From contig NZ_QUOK01000012.1 of the NCBI RefSeq assembly GCF_003390325.1, positions 62,001 through 126,000 on the forward strand: a stretch of 64,000 bases of DNA, read 5' to 3'. Under the pieces are notes generated by a model. The model was not told the origin of the DNA and did not search any database. It saw only the letters and a list, made by a program, of their open reading frames with translations. The stretch is from Rhodohalobacter sp. SW132. Its GTDB lineage: Bacteria > Bacteroidota > Rhodothermia > Balneolales > Balneolaceae. Each line of letters starts with the position of its first letter. Positions within the stretch are counted from its first letter, which is position 1. Position numbers and translations under genes: made by a program. Below, one piece after another: positions 51,615-59,377 of the stretch.

Positions 51615-52480
51615 AAAGCCTGAAACGCAGGAAGATTCATGACCGCATCATGGTGGGGCTTCTCAGCCTCTCAACCATAGTTGTACTTTTGCCACTGGTA
51701 ATAATAATCGTCCACGTTTTTGTGGAAGGATTCAGCGCACTCAGCTACGATTTTTTTACAGAAGAGCTGGGCTCCCCATCAAGAGCGATCCAGGGTCGTC
51801 CAACCGGGCTGGTGCACACTATTATTGGTACAATTGTTGTTGATTCGATGGCTCTGTTCATTGCCGTTCCGGTAGGTATCGGGGCTGGGATGATGCTGAG
51901 TGAATATCCCGAGCATTTGTTAAATCCATCTCTTCGAATAATGAACGACACGCTGAATGGTATGCCGGCTATTTTGAAAGGGCTGTTTATATTCGTCCTT
52001 ATCGTTAAACCGATGGGGACATTTTCCGGTATAGCGGGTAGTGTGGCTCTCGCAGTGGTGATGCTTCCCATAATTGCGCGAACTACAGAAAGCGCACTTC
52101 AAGCCATACCATGGACAATACGCGAAGCTGGACTAGCTTTGGGAATACCACGCTGGCGGGTTGTGCTCTCCACCGTGATGCCTACGGCAAAAGCGGGTTT
52201 GATAACCGGTGTACTGCTTGCATTTGCTCGGGCGGCAGGAGAAGCGGCTCCGCTTCTGTTTACATCTTTCGGTGACAATTACCTACCTAACAGCTGGCTG
52301 GGATTTATATTCAGCCCAACGGATACACTTCCACAACGACTTTACAGCCTGGCAATCAGTCCATACGAGCAATGGCACAGCATGGGTTGGGCTGCAGCTA
52401 TTGTTTTGTTTATGCTGGTTATTTTCACATTTATCATTGCGCGGCTGCTGGCTCGTGATAAATTCAGAAAACAGGCTTAA
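51611..52480 (+). CDS. pstA: Phosphate ABC transporter permease PstA
   Basis: 289 residues, about six membrane helices. The EAA loop is AIPWTIREAGLALGIPRWRV, and GAGMMLSEYPEHLLNPSLRI and LNGMPAILKGLFIFVLIV match PstA proteins. Its start overlaps the end of pstC by 4 bp. It pairs with PstC in the membrane. It is followed by pstB after 71 bp. Confidence 0.95.
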   Translation: MKSLKRRKIHDRIMVGLLSLSTIVVLLPLVIIIVHVFVEGFSALSYDFFTEELGSPSRAIQGRPTGLVHTIIGTIVVDSMALFIAVPVGIGAGMMLSEYPEHLLNPSLRIMNDTLNGMPAILKGLFIFVLIVKPMGTFSGIAGSVALAVVMLPIIARTTESALQAIPWTIREAGLALGIPRWRVVLSTVMPTAKAGLITGVLLAFARAAGEAAPLLFTSFGDNYLPNSWLGFIFSPTDTLPQRLYSLAISPYEQWHSMGWAAAIVLFMLVIFTFIIARLLARDKFRKQA

Positions 52481-52551
52481 TCAATGAATGTCATGTTCTT
52501 AGGGAATAAAGAATTGGATTATAAAACTATACAAAAGGTGATGAATCAGAT

Positions 52552-53310
52552 ATGAGTTCAAAGTTAGAGACGAAAAATTTAACCGTAAAATATGGCGATG
52601 TCTTCGGGGTTGAAGGGATTTCACTTGCAGCTGCGAACCATTCAGTGACAGCATTGATCGGGCCTTCAGGTTGCGGAAAAACTACATATTTGAGAGCGTT
52701 GAACAGAATGCACGATCTTACCCGCGAAGCAAAAGTGGAGGGGGAAGTGCTTTTTGAGGGCAAAAATATCTATGATGAGGATGTAAACCCGGTAACGGTA
52801 CGGCGCAAAATCGGGATGGTTTTTCAGAAACCTACCCCGTTTCCTACGATGTCGATTTATGACAATGTAGTTGCCGGGCTCAAACTTGTGGGAATAAAAA
52901 ACAAGGCCCATCTTGAGGAAGTCTGTGAAAAAGCTCTAAGGCAGGCCGCGCTTTTCGAAGAAGTAAAAGACCGCCTCAACACAGCGGCAGTTAGCCTGTC
53001 AGGTGGACAGCAGCAACGCCTTTCAATCGCACGGGCACTTGCCGTGGAACCAGAGGTGCTTTTGATGGATGAGCCAACAAGTTCGTTAGATCCACAGGCA
53101 ACCCTGAGAATTGAAGAGCTGATTCAAAGCCTGAAAAAAGATGTGACCATCATCATTATTACACATAATATGCAGCAAGCTGCCCGGGTTTCCGATAAAA
53201 CGGCTTTCTTTTATGAAGGAAATCTTATTGAAGTAGGCAACACGAAAACAATTTTTACAAGCCCTGAAAAAAAACAGACTGAAGATTATATTACCGGAAA
53301 GTTTGGTTAA
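52552..53310 (+). CDS. pstB: Phosphate ABC transporter ATPase PstB
   Basis: 252 residues. Walker [22 protein letters not shown]-loop [20 protein letters not shown], signature [20 protein letters not shown], Walker [13 protein letters not shown] and the switch His in [20 protein letters not shown] are complete. It powers the PstCA channel and, with PhoU, contributes to Pho signalling. Confidence 0.97.
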   Translation: MSSKLETKNLTVKYGDVFGVEGISLAAANHSVTALIGPSGCGKTTYLRALNRMHDLTREAKVEGEVLFEGKNIYDEDVNPVTVRRKIGMVFQKPTPFPTMSIYDNVVAGLKLVGIKNKAHLEEVCEKALRQAALFEEVKDRLNTAAVSLSGGQQQRLSIARALAVEPEVLLMDEPTSSLDPQATLRIEELIQSLKKDVTIIIITHNMQQAARVSDKTAFFYEGNLIEVGNTKTIFTSPEKKQTEDYITGKFG

Positions 53311-53353
53311 TGAATTTTTTGAAGAGAGTAATTAACATTAAACAAAGAATAAA

Positions 53354-54004
53354 ATGACGACTGCAATACAGGAAAACCTTTTAAAACTTCATAGCAAACT
53401 GAATCGTATGTCAGAATTGGTTCTGGAGGCTGTGAATGAATCCGTCGATTCTTTATTGGATAAAGATGTTGAAAAAGCCAAACGGATCAAGAAAGGCGAT
53501 AAACAAATAAATAGTATTCGATGGGAGATTGAGGAAGACTGCATCAATTTGATTGCCACGCAGCAGCCTGTTGCGTCTGACTTGCGCGAGCTGATCGCAC
53601 TATTATATATCATTACAGAACTGGAACGAATCGGCGATTATGCGGCCGGTATCGCAAAGCTTACCATTGTTATGGGTGATGAACCTCACATTAAGCCTTT
53701 GATCGACATTCCAAGAATGAGAGATATTGCTGTTGAAATGATTGAAAGCTCAATGGAGGCTTACATAGATAAAGATGAGAGAGCAGCTCGTGCGATTCAT
53801 ATACAGGATGATGCTATTGATGATCTGTATAAACAGGTAAACAGAGAACTCATATCGTTTATGATTGAAAACCCTTCAACGATCACACGATGCACCTATC
53901 TTGTCTGGATAGCCCATAATATTGAAAGAATGGGAGATCGGGTAACCAATATTTGCGAACGGATCATTTATCTTGCAACCGGAGAGCGCGCGGACGATCT
54001 TTGA
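53354..54004 (+). CDS. phoU: Phosphate signalling protein PhoU
   Basis: 216 residues of two three-helix units: LHSKLNRMSELVLEAVNESV, RIKKGDKQINSIRWEIEEDC, LIATQQPVASDLRELIALLY and ITELERIGDYAAGIAKLTIV, followed by a second repeat with WIAHNIERMGDRVTNICERI. The E(R/M)xGD motifs bind metal. PhoU restrains the PhoR kinase when the Pst transporter is saturated. PhoR and PhoB genes are not in this window. It ends the pst operon. Confidence 0.95.
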   Translation: MTTAIQENLLKLHSKLNRMSELVLEAVNESVDSLLDKDVEKAKRIKKGDKQINSIRWEIEEDCINLIATQQPVASDLRELIALLYIITELERIGDYAAGIAKLTIVMGDEPHIKPLIDIPRMRDIAVEMIESSMEAYIDKDERAARAIHIQDDAIDDLYKQVNRELISFMIENPSTITRCTYLVWIAHNIERMGDRVTNICERIIYLATGERADDL

Positions 54005-54076
54005 AAACGGTTTCGTCTGTTTTCCGGATTTTCTATTCATAGATATGTTCTGAGCATCCGTACTCTTATCTACTTA

Positions 54077-54101
54077 AAAAAGCCTATTTCGATAGCTTTT
54101 T
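54077..54101 (+). terminator. Possible terminator after phoU
   Basis: AAAAAGC (54077-54083) pairs with GCTTTTT (54095-54101) around an 11-base loop, giving a short hairpin followed by a T-run on the + strand. The stem is weak. Confidence 0.4.
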
Positions 54102-54177
54102 AGCAGTAATTAATCCATTCCAATTCTCTAATACGTGAAGAAATAGTATATTGTGCGCTTAAATGCATTTTAAAAAT

Positions 54178-54210
54178 GTTAACTACATATTAACATACTG
54201 TAAAGTGGCT
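54178..54210 (+). promoter_or_regulatory. Pho-box-like 11-bp repeats just upstream of the Na/Pi cotransporter
   Basis: GTTAACTACAT (54178-54188), ATTAACATACT (54189-54199) and GTAAAGTGGCT (54200-54210) are spaced 11 bp apart, with TTAAC in the first two. They end 3 bp before the annotated start, so the transcript must be very short at its 5' end or leaderless, or the start lies further down. They match arrays upstream of pstS and the porin gene. Confidence 0.6.
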
Positions 54211-54212
54211 GC

Positions 54213-55958
54213 ATGAATTACACGTTTTTTGATTTTCTACAGCTGGTTGGCTCGCTCGGGATATTTATTTATGGGATGAAAATTTTCAGCGACGGCCTGC
54301 AAAAGGTCGCAGGTGGGAAGCTCCGCGCAATCCTTAAAGGGATGACCACCACCAGGCTTCGGGGCATTATTACGGGCTTTGGGGCAACTACAGTAACTCA
54401 ATCATCTACCACTACAACTGTGATGGTGGTTAGTTTCGTAAATGCCGGACTGATTACCTTTATCGAATCCACAGGCGTGATTATGGGGGCCAATATCGGT
54501 ACCACCGTCACTGCGTGGATGGTCTCGATTTTTGGGTTTAAGATGCAAATAACGCCCATTGCGATTGCCATGATTGGAATCTTTTTCCCCTTCATGTTTT
54601 TTGGTCGGGAAAAATTCCGGAATCTTGCAGAAGCGATGATCGGGTTCGGTATTCTGTTTATTGGATTGGAATTTATCAAGAATGCTGTTCCAAACATTGA
54701 TGATAATCCCGAAATGTTTATGTTCCTCGACGGGTTTACGGAATTCGGGTTTCTTTCGATTCTGATTTTTGTCCTGGCAGGAACAGTCCTTACACTGCTT
54801 ACGCAATCTTCCTCAGCAGCAACGGCAATTACACTGGTAATGCTTTTCCAGGGGTGGATCGATTTCCCGATTGCTGCAGCTATGATCCTGGGTGAAAATA
54901 TTGGCACGACGGTTACGGCGAATATAGCGGCTATCATCGGTAATGTTCACGCAAAACGCGCTGCCCGTTTCCATTTAATTTTCAATCTATTCGGTGTGAT
55001 ATGGATGCTTATTGTCCTGCAGCCGTTTCTTGTGGGCATTGATAACATTATGAGCTTCTTTGCACCGGAAGCCGGTTCCGTTTTTGAGGCGGCGGATGAA
55101 ATTGGACGCGCAAACGCAACGCTGGCTCTGTCGCTATTTCATACCACATTTAATGTGCTTAACGTTCTTATACTTTTTGCATTCGTACCGCGCATTATTT
55201 CGCTTGTAGAAAAAGTTCAGAAGGAGTCAAAAACTTCGGATGACAAATTCCGGCTTCAGTACATTTCATCCGGTATGATGTCATCTCCGGAAATGTCGAT
55301 CGAGCAGGCACGAAAAGAGATTGAACTATTTGCGAAACTGATAGATAAGATGCATTTCAGCTTCCAGGGACTCTTTTATAAAAAACAGAAGAAGCATGAG
55401 AAATTCCTGAAGAAAATTAAAAAACGGGAGCAGATTACTGACAATATAGAATTGGAAATTGCTGAATATCTGACGAAAATTTCCAGCTTTAATTTATCAG
55501 ACAGAGCGACACGGCAAATCCGGGCCATGCACAGTATGATCAACGACCTTGAACGGGTAGGGGATATCTACTTCCAGATGTCGAAAACGTTTGAGCAGAT
55601 GCAGAATGAGGATATAAAACTGCCGAAAGATGCAGCCAAAGAGATCGGGCAGATGCTCGACCTTCTTCACAATGCAATTCGTCACGTTCGTCACAACCTG
55701 GACAAAACAAACGGGGAGTTTGATCTCGATAAAGCGATTATAATTGAGAAAGAGATCAATGATATGCGGGATAAGCTCATGGATCAACATTATAAACGTC
55801 TCGAGGAAAACGCATACTCCAACAAAGCAGGATTCATTTACCTTGACTACCTGAACCGGATGGAGAAAATCGGTGATCACCTGTTTAACGTCAGTGAAGC
55901 CCTTGCCGGGCGAAAGGTGAAATCAGCCTACTCCCGGGTGATGGAAGATCGCAACTAA
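54213..55958 (+). CDS. Na/Pi cotransporter family protein with PhoU-like C-terminus
   Basis: 581 residues. The membrane half (about 1-345) has two inverted repeats marked by TTVTQSSTTTTVMVVSFVNA and TLLTQSSSAATAITLVMLFQ, the QSS motifs of the NptA/NaPi-II family, and MGANIGTTVTAWMVS and LGENIGTTVTANIAA. The C-terminal 230 residues are helical, with RAMHSMINDLERVGDIYFQM and LDYLNRMEKIGDHLFNVSEA, a PhoU-like domain. It imports phosphate with sodium. The start is preceded by a Pho-box array and the gene follows the pst operon, so it belongs to the same regulon by inference. Confidence 0.93.
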   Translation: MNYTFFDFLQLVGSLGIFIYGMKIFSDGLQKVAGGKLRAILKGMTTTRLRGIITGFGATTVTQSSTTTTVMVVSFVNAGLITFIESTGVIMGANIGTTVTAWMVSIFGFKMQITPIAIAMIGIFFPFMFFGREKFRNLAEAMIGFGILFIGLEFIKNAVPNIDDNPEMFMFLDGFTEFGFLSILIFVLAGTVLTLLTQSSSAATAITLVMLFQGWIDFPIAAAMILGENIGTTVTANIAAIIGNVHAKRAARFHLIFNLFGVIWMLIVLQPFLVGIDNIMSFFAPEAGSVFEAADEIGRANATLALSLFHTTFNVLNVLILFAFVPRIISLVEKVQKESKTSDDKFRLQYISSGMMSSPEMSIEQARKEIELFAKLIDKMHFSFQGLFYKKQKKHEKFLKKIKKREQITDNIELEIAEYLTKISSFNLSDRATRQIRAMHSMINDLERVGDIYFQMSKTFEQMQNEDIKLPKDAAKEIGQMLDLLHNAIRHVRHNLDKTNGEFDLDKAIIIEKEINDMRDKLMDQHYKRLEENAYSNKAGFIYLDYLNRMEKIGDHLFNVSEALAGRKVKSAYSRVMEDRN

Positions 55959-56008
55959 AAGATTCTTCAATTGACTGCTCTGCACATTATCGTTGAAAAG
56001 GCGTCGGG

Positions 56009-56746
56009 CTACAATCGTTTATCTTTAATATAGATCGCTTTTGACTGGCCCTCGCCAACCGATCGCTCTTCGATATCAAAAAGCTTCATCGCTTTCACAA
56101 GCTCTCCCAGTTTTTGGAAGCCGTAATTTCTCGGATCAAATCCAGGCGACTGTTTTGCAATGTAGCTCCCGACAGGGGCAAGATGCGCCCAGCCGCTCTC
56201 ATCCGATGCTGCCTCGATAGCATTTCGAACCAGGTTTACGAGTTTGGTGTCCTGCTTGAGTTCGTTGATCGGTTGTCGCTTCTTATGGGTTTTTTCATCA
56301 GGATCATCCTTAAGCACCTCCGTGTAGATGAATTTATCGCACGCCGCAACAAACGGATCGGGTGTTTTCTTCTCGCCAAAACCGTAGACAGTCAGGCCCG
56401 ATTCGCGAATTCTTGCTGCCAGTTTGGTAAAGTCACTGTCGCTGCTTACCAGGCAAAATCCATCGAATTCACCAGTGTAAAGCAGATCCATTGCGTCGAT
56501 GATGAGTGCGCTGTCTGTCGCATTTTTCCCCTTGGTATAGCCAAACTGCTGAATCGGCTGGATCGAATGCTGCAATAAAATGTCTTTCCATCCGCGAAGT
56601 TGCGGAAGGGTCCAGTCACCATAAATTCGTTTTACATTTGCAGTGCCATATTTGGCAATTTCAGCAAGAAGTTTCTCGGTGATGGATGGCTGGGCATTAT
56701 CCGCGTCTATGAGTATGGCCAGTTTTTGCGTGTTTTTCGTATCCAT
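56009..56746 (-). CDS. NYN-domain (PIN-like) protein with OST-HTH domain
   Basis: 245 residues. The N-terminal NYN domain has LAILIDADNAQ (D14, D16), TDSALIIDAMDLLYTGEFDG and LVSSDSDFTKLAARIRESGL, with the acidic metal site of this RNase-like fold. After a Lys-rich linker, SDESGWAHLAPVGSYIAKQS and NYGFQKLGELVKAMKLFDIE form an OST-HTH/LOTUS domain that binds RNA. The family is thought to process or control RNA. It converges with the Na/Pi cotransporter gene and is monocistronic. Confidence 0.9.
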   Translation of the reverse strand: MDTKNTQKLAILIDADNAQPSITEKLLAEIAKYGTANVKRIYGDWTLPQLRGWKDILLQHSIQPIQQFGYTKGKNATDSALIIDAMDLLYTGEFDGFCLVSSDSDFTKLAARIRESGLTVYGFGEKKTPDPFVAACDKFIYTEVLKDDPDEKTHKKRQPINELKQDTKLVNLVRNAIEAASDESGWAHLAPVGSYIAKQSPGFDPRNYGFQKLGELVKAMKLFDIEERSVGEGQSKAIYIKDKRL

Positions 56747-57256
56747 ACAGAAGTTTGGTTTGCTGTGTGTTTAAGTTTTAAGATGAAATAATGACTGAAC
56801 AAAAATTCATATTCGTTTCCTGACGATAATGAACTATCAAGAAAAAACCCGAAAGATTCTCTTCAGATAGAAAATCCTGCTATTGTGATACATCTACATA
56901 CAAAAACAAAACATAGCAGGTTACTCTATCAAACTACCTTTTTTTATGGTAAGTCACTTGTATCAATGCCCGAAGTATACAAAAACAACGGGAGTAACAC
57001 GGGGGTCCCATCCGAAATTTTAAGAGAACCGGGTGTTGATACCGAAATTATTCCGGTAAGAATCGAAGAATACGCTTCAGAGACTACATTTATGGAAAGC
57101 AACTTAATGTTAGGTTGATAATTACCCCGATCATTTTGTATTTATAAGGGATAATTGATTTTATGCAAATGCTTGAAATCACAAATCGGATATATAAATA
57201 AGTGGCCTGCCGATGGCCATCTGTACTGAACCCGAAATTTTACAGGAGTATCATTT
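56747..57256. other. Intergenic region with one doubtful small frame
   Basis: About 510 bp. A frame at 56885-57118 encodes 77 residues, the second Met at 56966 giving MPEVYKNNGSNTGVPSEILR and then EYASETTFMESNLMLG. It has no recognisable domain or ribosome binding site, so it is not called as a gene. An AT-rich end precedes the small YegP-like gene. Confidence 0.35.
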
Positions 57257-57433
57257 ATGCCCAAGTGTGAACTATACAAAGATGTGAAAGGTGAATGGCG
57301 CTGGAGAAGAACAAAGAAAAACGGCGATATTGAAGCCTTTTCAAAGCAAGGTTTCGAAAGTGAGGAGGAGTGCAAAAAGAACGGCAAAGAAGAAGGAAAT
57401 TGCACGAGCTTTAGAAAAGGTGCCTTTCACTAA
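57257..57433 (+). CDS. Small YegP/DUF1508-like protein
   Basis: A 58-residue frame from ATG 57257 to the stop at 57431-57433, with a good ribosome binding site (AGGAG, 7 bp upstream). CELYKDVKGEWRWRRTKKNG, DIEAFSKQGFESEEECKKNG and KEEGNCTSFRKGAFH show the YegP (DUF1508) pattern, where YKDxxGEWRW and a following A/SxxGFxS are diagnostic; proteins normally have one or two such units and this has one, with a Cys-bearing tail. Role unknown; such proteins are small and abundant in some bacteria. Confidence 0.75.
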   Translation: MPKCELYKDVKGEWRWRRTKKNGDIEAFSKQGFESEEECKKNGKEEGNCTSFRKGAFH

Positions 57434-57710
57434 CCAATTATATTTACAGCTATCGGGATGGGAAAAGGGCGTTAGTATGATCTGGCGCCCTTTTTTACGT
57501 AACGACAAGTAAGTGGAACACATGGTGTGAGTCTGCAGCAGTTTCTGAAAAATTTTATTGTTTCATTAGGTATTACGCTGAAAAACCCATATCATAATAA
57601 TGTTAATTTTAATCCCACCTACGGTACGGTAATTTTTTTGGAAACGACATGGTAACGCCCTTCTTTTCATTAGATGAACACTTAGGTGTATAAATACTAT
57701 ATACAATATT

Positions 57711-57932
57711 ATGAGTAAGCAACAAGGTAAAGTAAAATGGTTCGACGCAGAAAAAGGTTTTGGATTTATTCAACCAGATGAAGGCGGAAAAGACATTTTT
57801 GTACACAGAAACAACATCGAGAATCTTGGATTTCAGGAAGGCCTGGAAGACGGTGAAGCTGTTGAATTTAACGTTGAAGAGACACCAAAAGGTCTCAGTG
57901 CAACGGACGTAGTAAGCCTGATTTACGAATAG
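57711..57932 (+). CDS. csp: Cold shock protein (CspA family)
   Basis: 73 residues. KWFDAEKGFGFIQPDEGGKD holds RNP1 (KGFGFI) and IFVHRNNIENLG holds RNP2, the nucleic acid binding faces of the cold shock fold. Length and sequence are typical. About 100 bp of AT-rich leader precede it, as is common for temperature-controlled csp transcripts, and a strong terminator follows. It binds single-stranded RNA and DNA. Confidence 0.96.
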   Translation: MSKQQGKVKWFDAEKGFGFIQPDEGGKDIFVHRNNIENLGFQEGLEDGEAVEFNVEETPKGLSATDVVSLIYE

Positions 57933-57957
57933 GCCACACATTTTTAATGTGATTTTA

Positions 57958-57995
57958 AAAGCCCGTGCTGCTCAGCAGTACGGGCTTTTTCTTTT
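57958..57995 (+). terminator. Intrinsic terminator after the cold shock gene
   Basis: AAGCCCGTGCTG and CAGTACGGGCTT form a long GC-rich stem with a short loop, followed by a T-run. It directly follows the csp stop, so it terminates that transcript. Confidence 0.9.
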
Positions 57996-58460
57996 TATGG
58001 CTATGTACCGTCAGCATATGTGAGACTGATCAGCTAAATCGCATAACCATAATCCCAACTGGGATATAATTTGGTTTTATCATCCAGCATCTGCTTAAAC
58101 GTTGCTTTGGTAATCAAATTGATATGGTAATAACACTCCTATACATTATGATGCCAGCACCATAGGTCTCCTGTTGAATCAACCACATCACAAACCTACC
58201 CTGTTTTACGCACCGGAAAAAACTGAAAATACATCGAAATGGTTCTCAGAAAAGATTTGATTTAGAATAACTGCCTGATCTCTTTCACGAAAATCTCACT
58301 ATCTCAGTGAACTTTATAAGATCACTTGAAATGTCTAATGTCCGGCAGAAATAGTTGATAATCCGATTCCCGTTTTGTGCTTCTAATTTCATGCCTACTA
58401 ACATTTCTTCAAGGCTTTGTTTACATTATACAGCAACCCATAAATTTTATTTCCAGTTTT
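57996..58460. other. Intergenic region between csp and the winged-helix gene
   Basis: About 465 bp without gene or repeat. The frame continues upstream of 58461 (to 58377), but that extension encodes an unlikely hydrophobic leader and was not included. No convincing hairpin or operator was seen. Confidence 0.35.
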
Positions 58461-59060
58461 ATGAGTACTGATCTTAATTCCATATCTCCCCGTCGGGCGA
58501 AAATTATTGACGTACTTGATGAAGCAGGCGAAGCCCTTCAAATCCGTGAGATTGTAAAGCGAACAGGACTCGATTATGGCAATGCCAGGAGCGCCCTCTC
58601 CGAAATGGTAAATATGGACATACTTGTCAGGGTTCACCGCGGGGTTTATGATCTCCCGGAACGCGTTGAGAAAAGAGAACTCGACTCGCCTGATCACCCG
58701 ATCCAAAAAATTCTTCAAAATCAGCAAATTCTCAAAGTGTTGCTGAACACCATCATCACCAATAAAGCGTTGATGGAAGCTCTTTTACTGGGGCAGCAGG
58801 AAATAATTCAGGCACTGCGCACCATCAGCCCCAGCACAGAAAAAGGTGAAGAAACTATAAAAAACCTGGAAGATATATTCGCCAAGCGTGTTGAATGGCA
58901 TTTTGATGTAGCCGCCGAACAGGTAGCCGCCCAGTATACAAAACTCCCACCCGAGGTATTTGATGTGCTTGTTGCTCCCCTCACCCGCGACAAAGACACC
59001 AAGAAAAAAATGGCTGACATCGCCGAAGCATTGAAAAAATCGGACGAGAAAAAAAAATAA
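58461..59060 (+). CDS. Winged-helix DNA-binding protein of unknown function
   Basis: 199 residues from the ATG at 58461. SPRRAKIIDVLDEAGEALQI and REIVKRTGLDYGNARSALSE form an N-terminal winged helix, with MVNMDILVRVHRGVYDLPE as the wing. The remaining 120 residues are helical and charged, with a Lys-rich C-terminus. An upstream frame extension to 58377 has poor composition. Transcription control or plasmid- and phage-type DNA binding are possible. It is monocistronic; I do not recognise the family. Confidence 0.72.
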   Translation: MSTDLNSISPRRAKIIDVLDEAGEALQIREIVKRTGLDYGNARSALSEMVNMDILVRVHRGVYDLPERVEKRELDSPDHPIQKILQNQQILKVLLNTIITNKALMEALLLGQQEIIQALRTISPSTEKGEETIKNLEDIFAKRVEWHFDVAAEQVAAQYTKLPPEVFDVLVAPLTRDKDTKKKMADIAEALKKSDEKKK

Positions 59061-59377
59061 GGAAATAAACGATCATCAGGACGAACAAAGTATTGACGGT
59101 CATAACAAGCCTGACAATTGTCATTCAAAAATTATTCTGAGCAGAAGCCCCACCATTTTTTCTTCTCTTGATTAGACAACACCCATAACATAAATAATAT
59201 CAATTCTATTTATTGATATTAGCCTTTTATGTCAATATCAATACGAGCCGATATTTTTATATAAAAATGACATCACCCACTTGTTACCTAACAATGCATC
59301 ATTTATATTCTTTAAAAATTGTAAATAAGCGAACATGTTAGCAAAAGTTATGAATCTGGAAATTTTTAAATCTTAAG
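59061..59377. other. AT-rich intergenic region upstream of the DUF5916 gene
   Basis: About 317 bp, strongly AT-rich (with TTGATATT repeats near 59213-59240) and presumably the promoter of the next gene. No gene, strong hairpin or repeat module was seen. Confidence 0.4.

Noticed and set aside
54398-54937. 179-residue frame antisense to the Na/Pi cotransporter
   Set aside because: Shadow frame of a hydrophobic gene; no ribosome binding site or motif.
56885-57118. 77-residue frame
   Set aside because: No ribosome binding site or known domain; kept only as a remark on the intergenic region.
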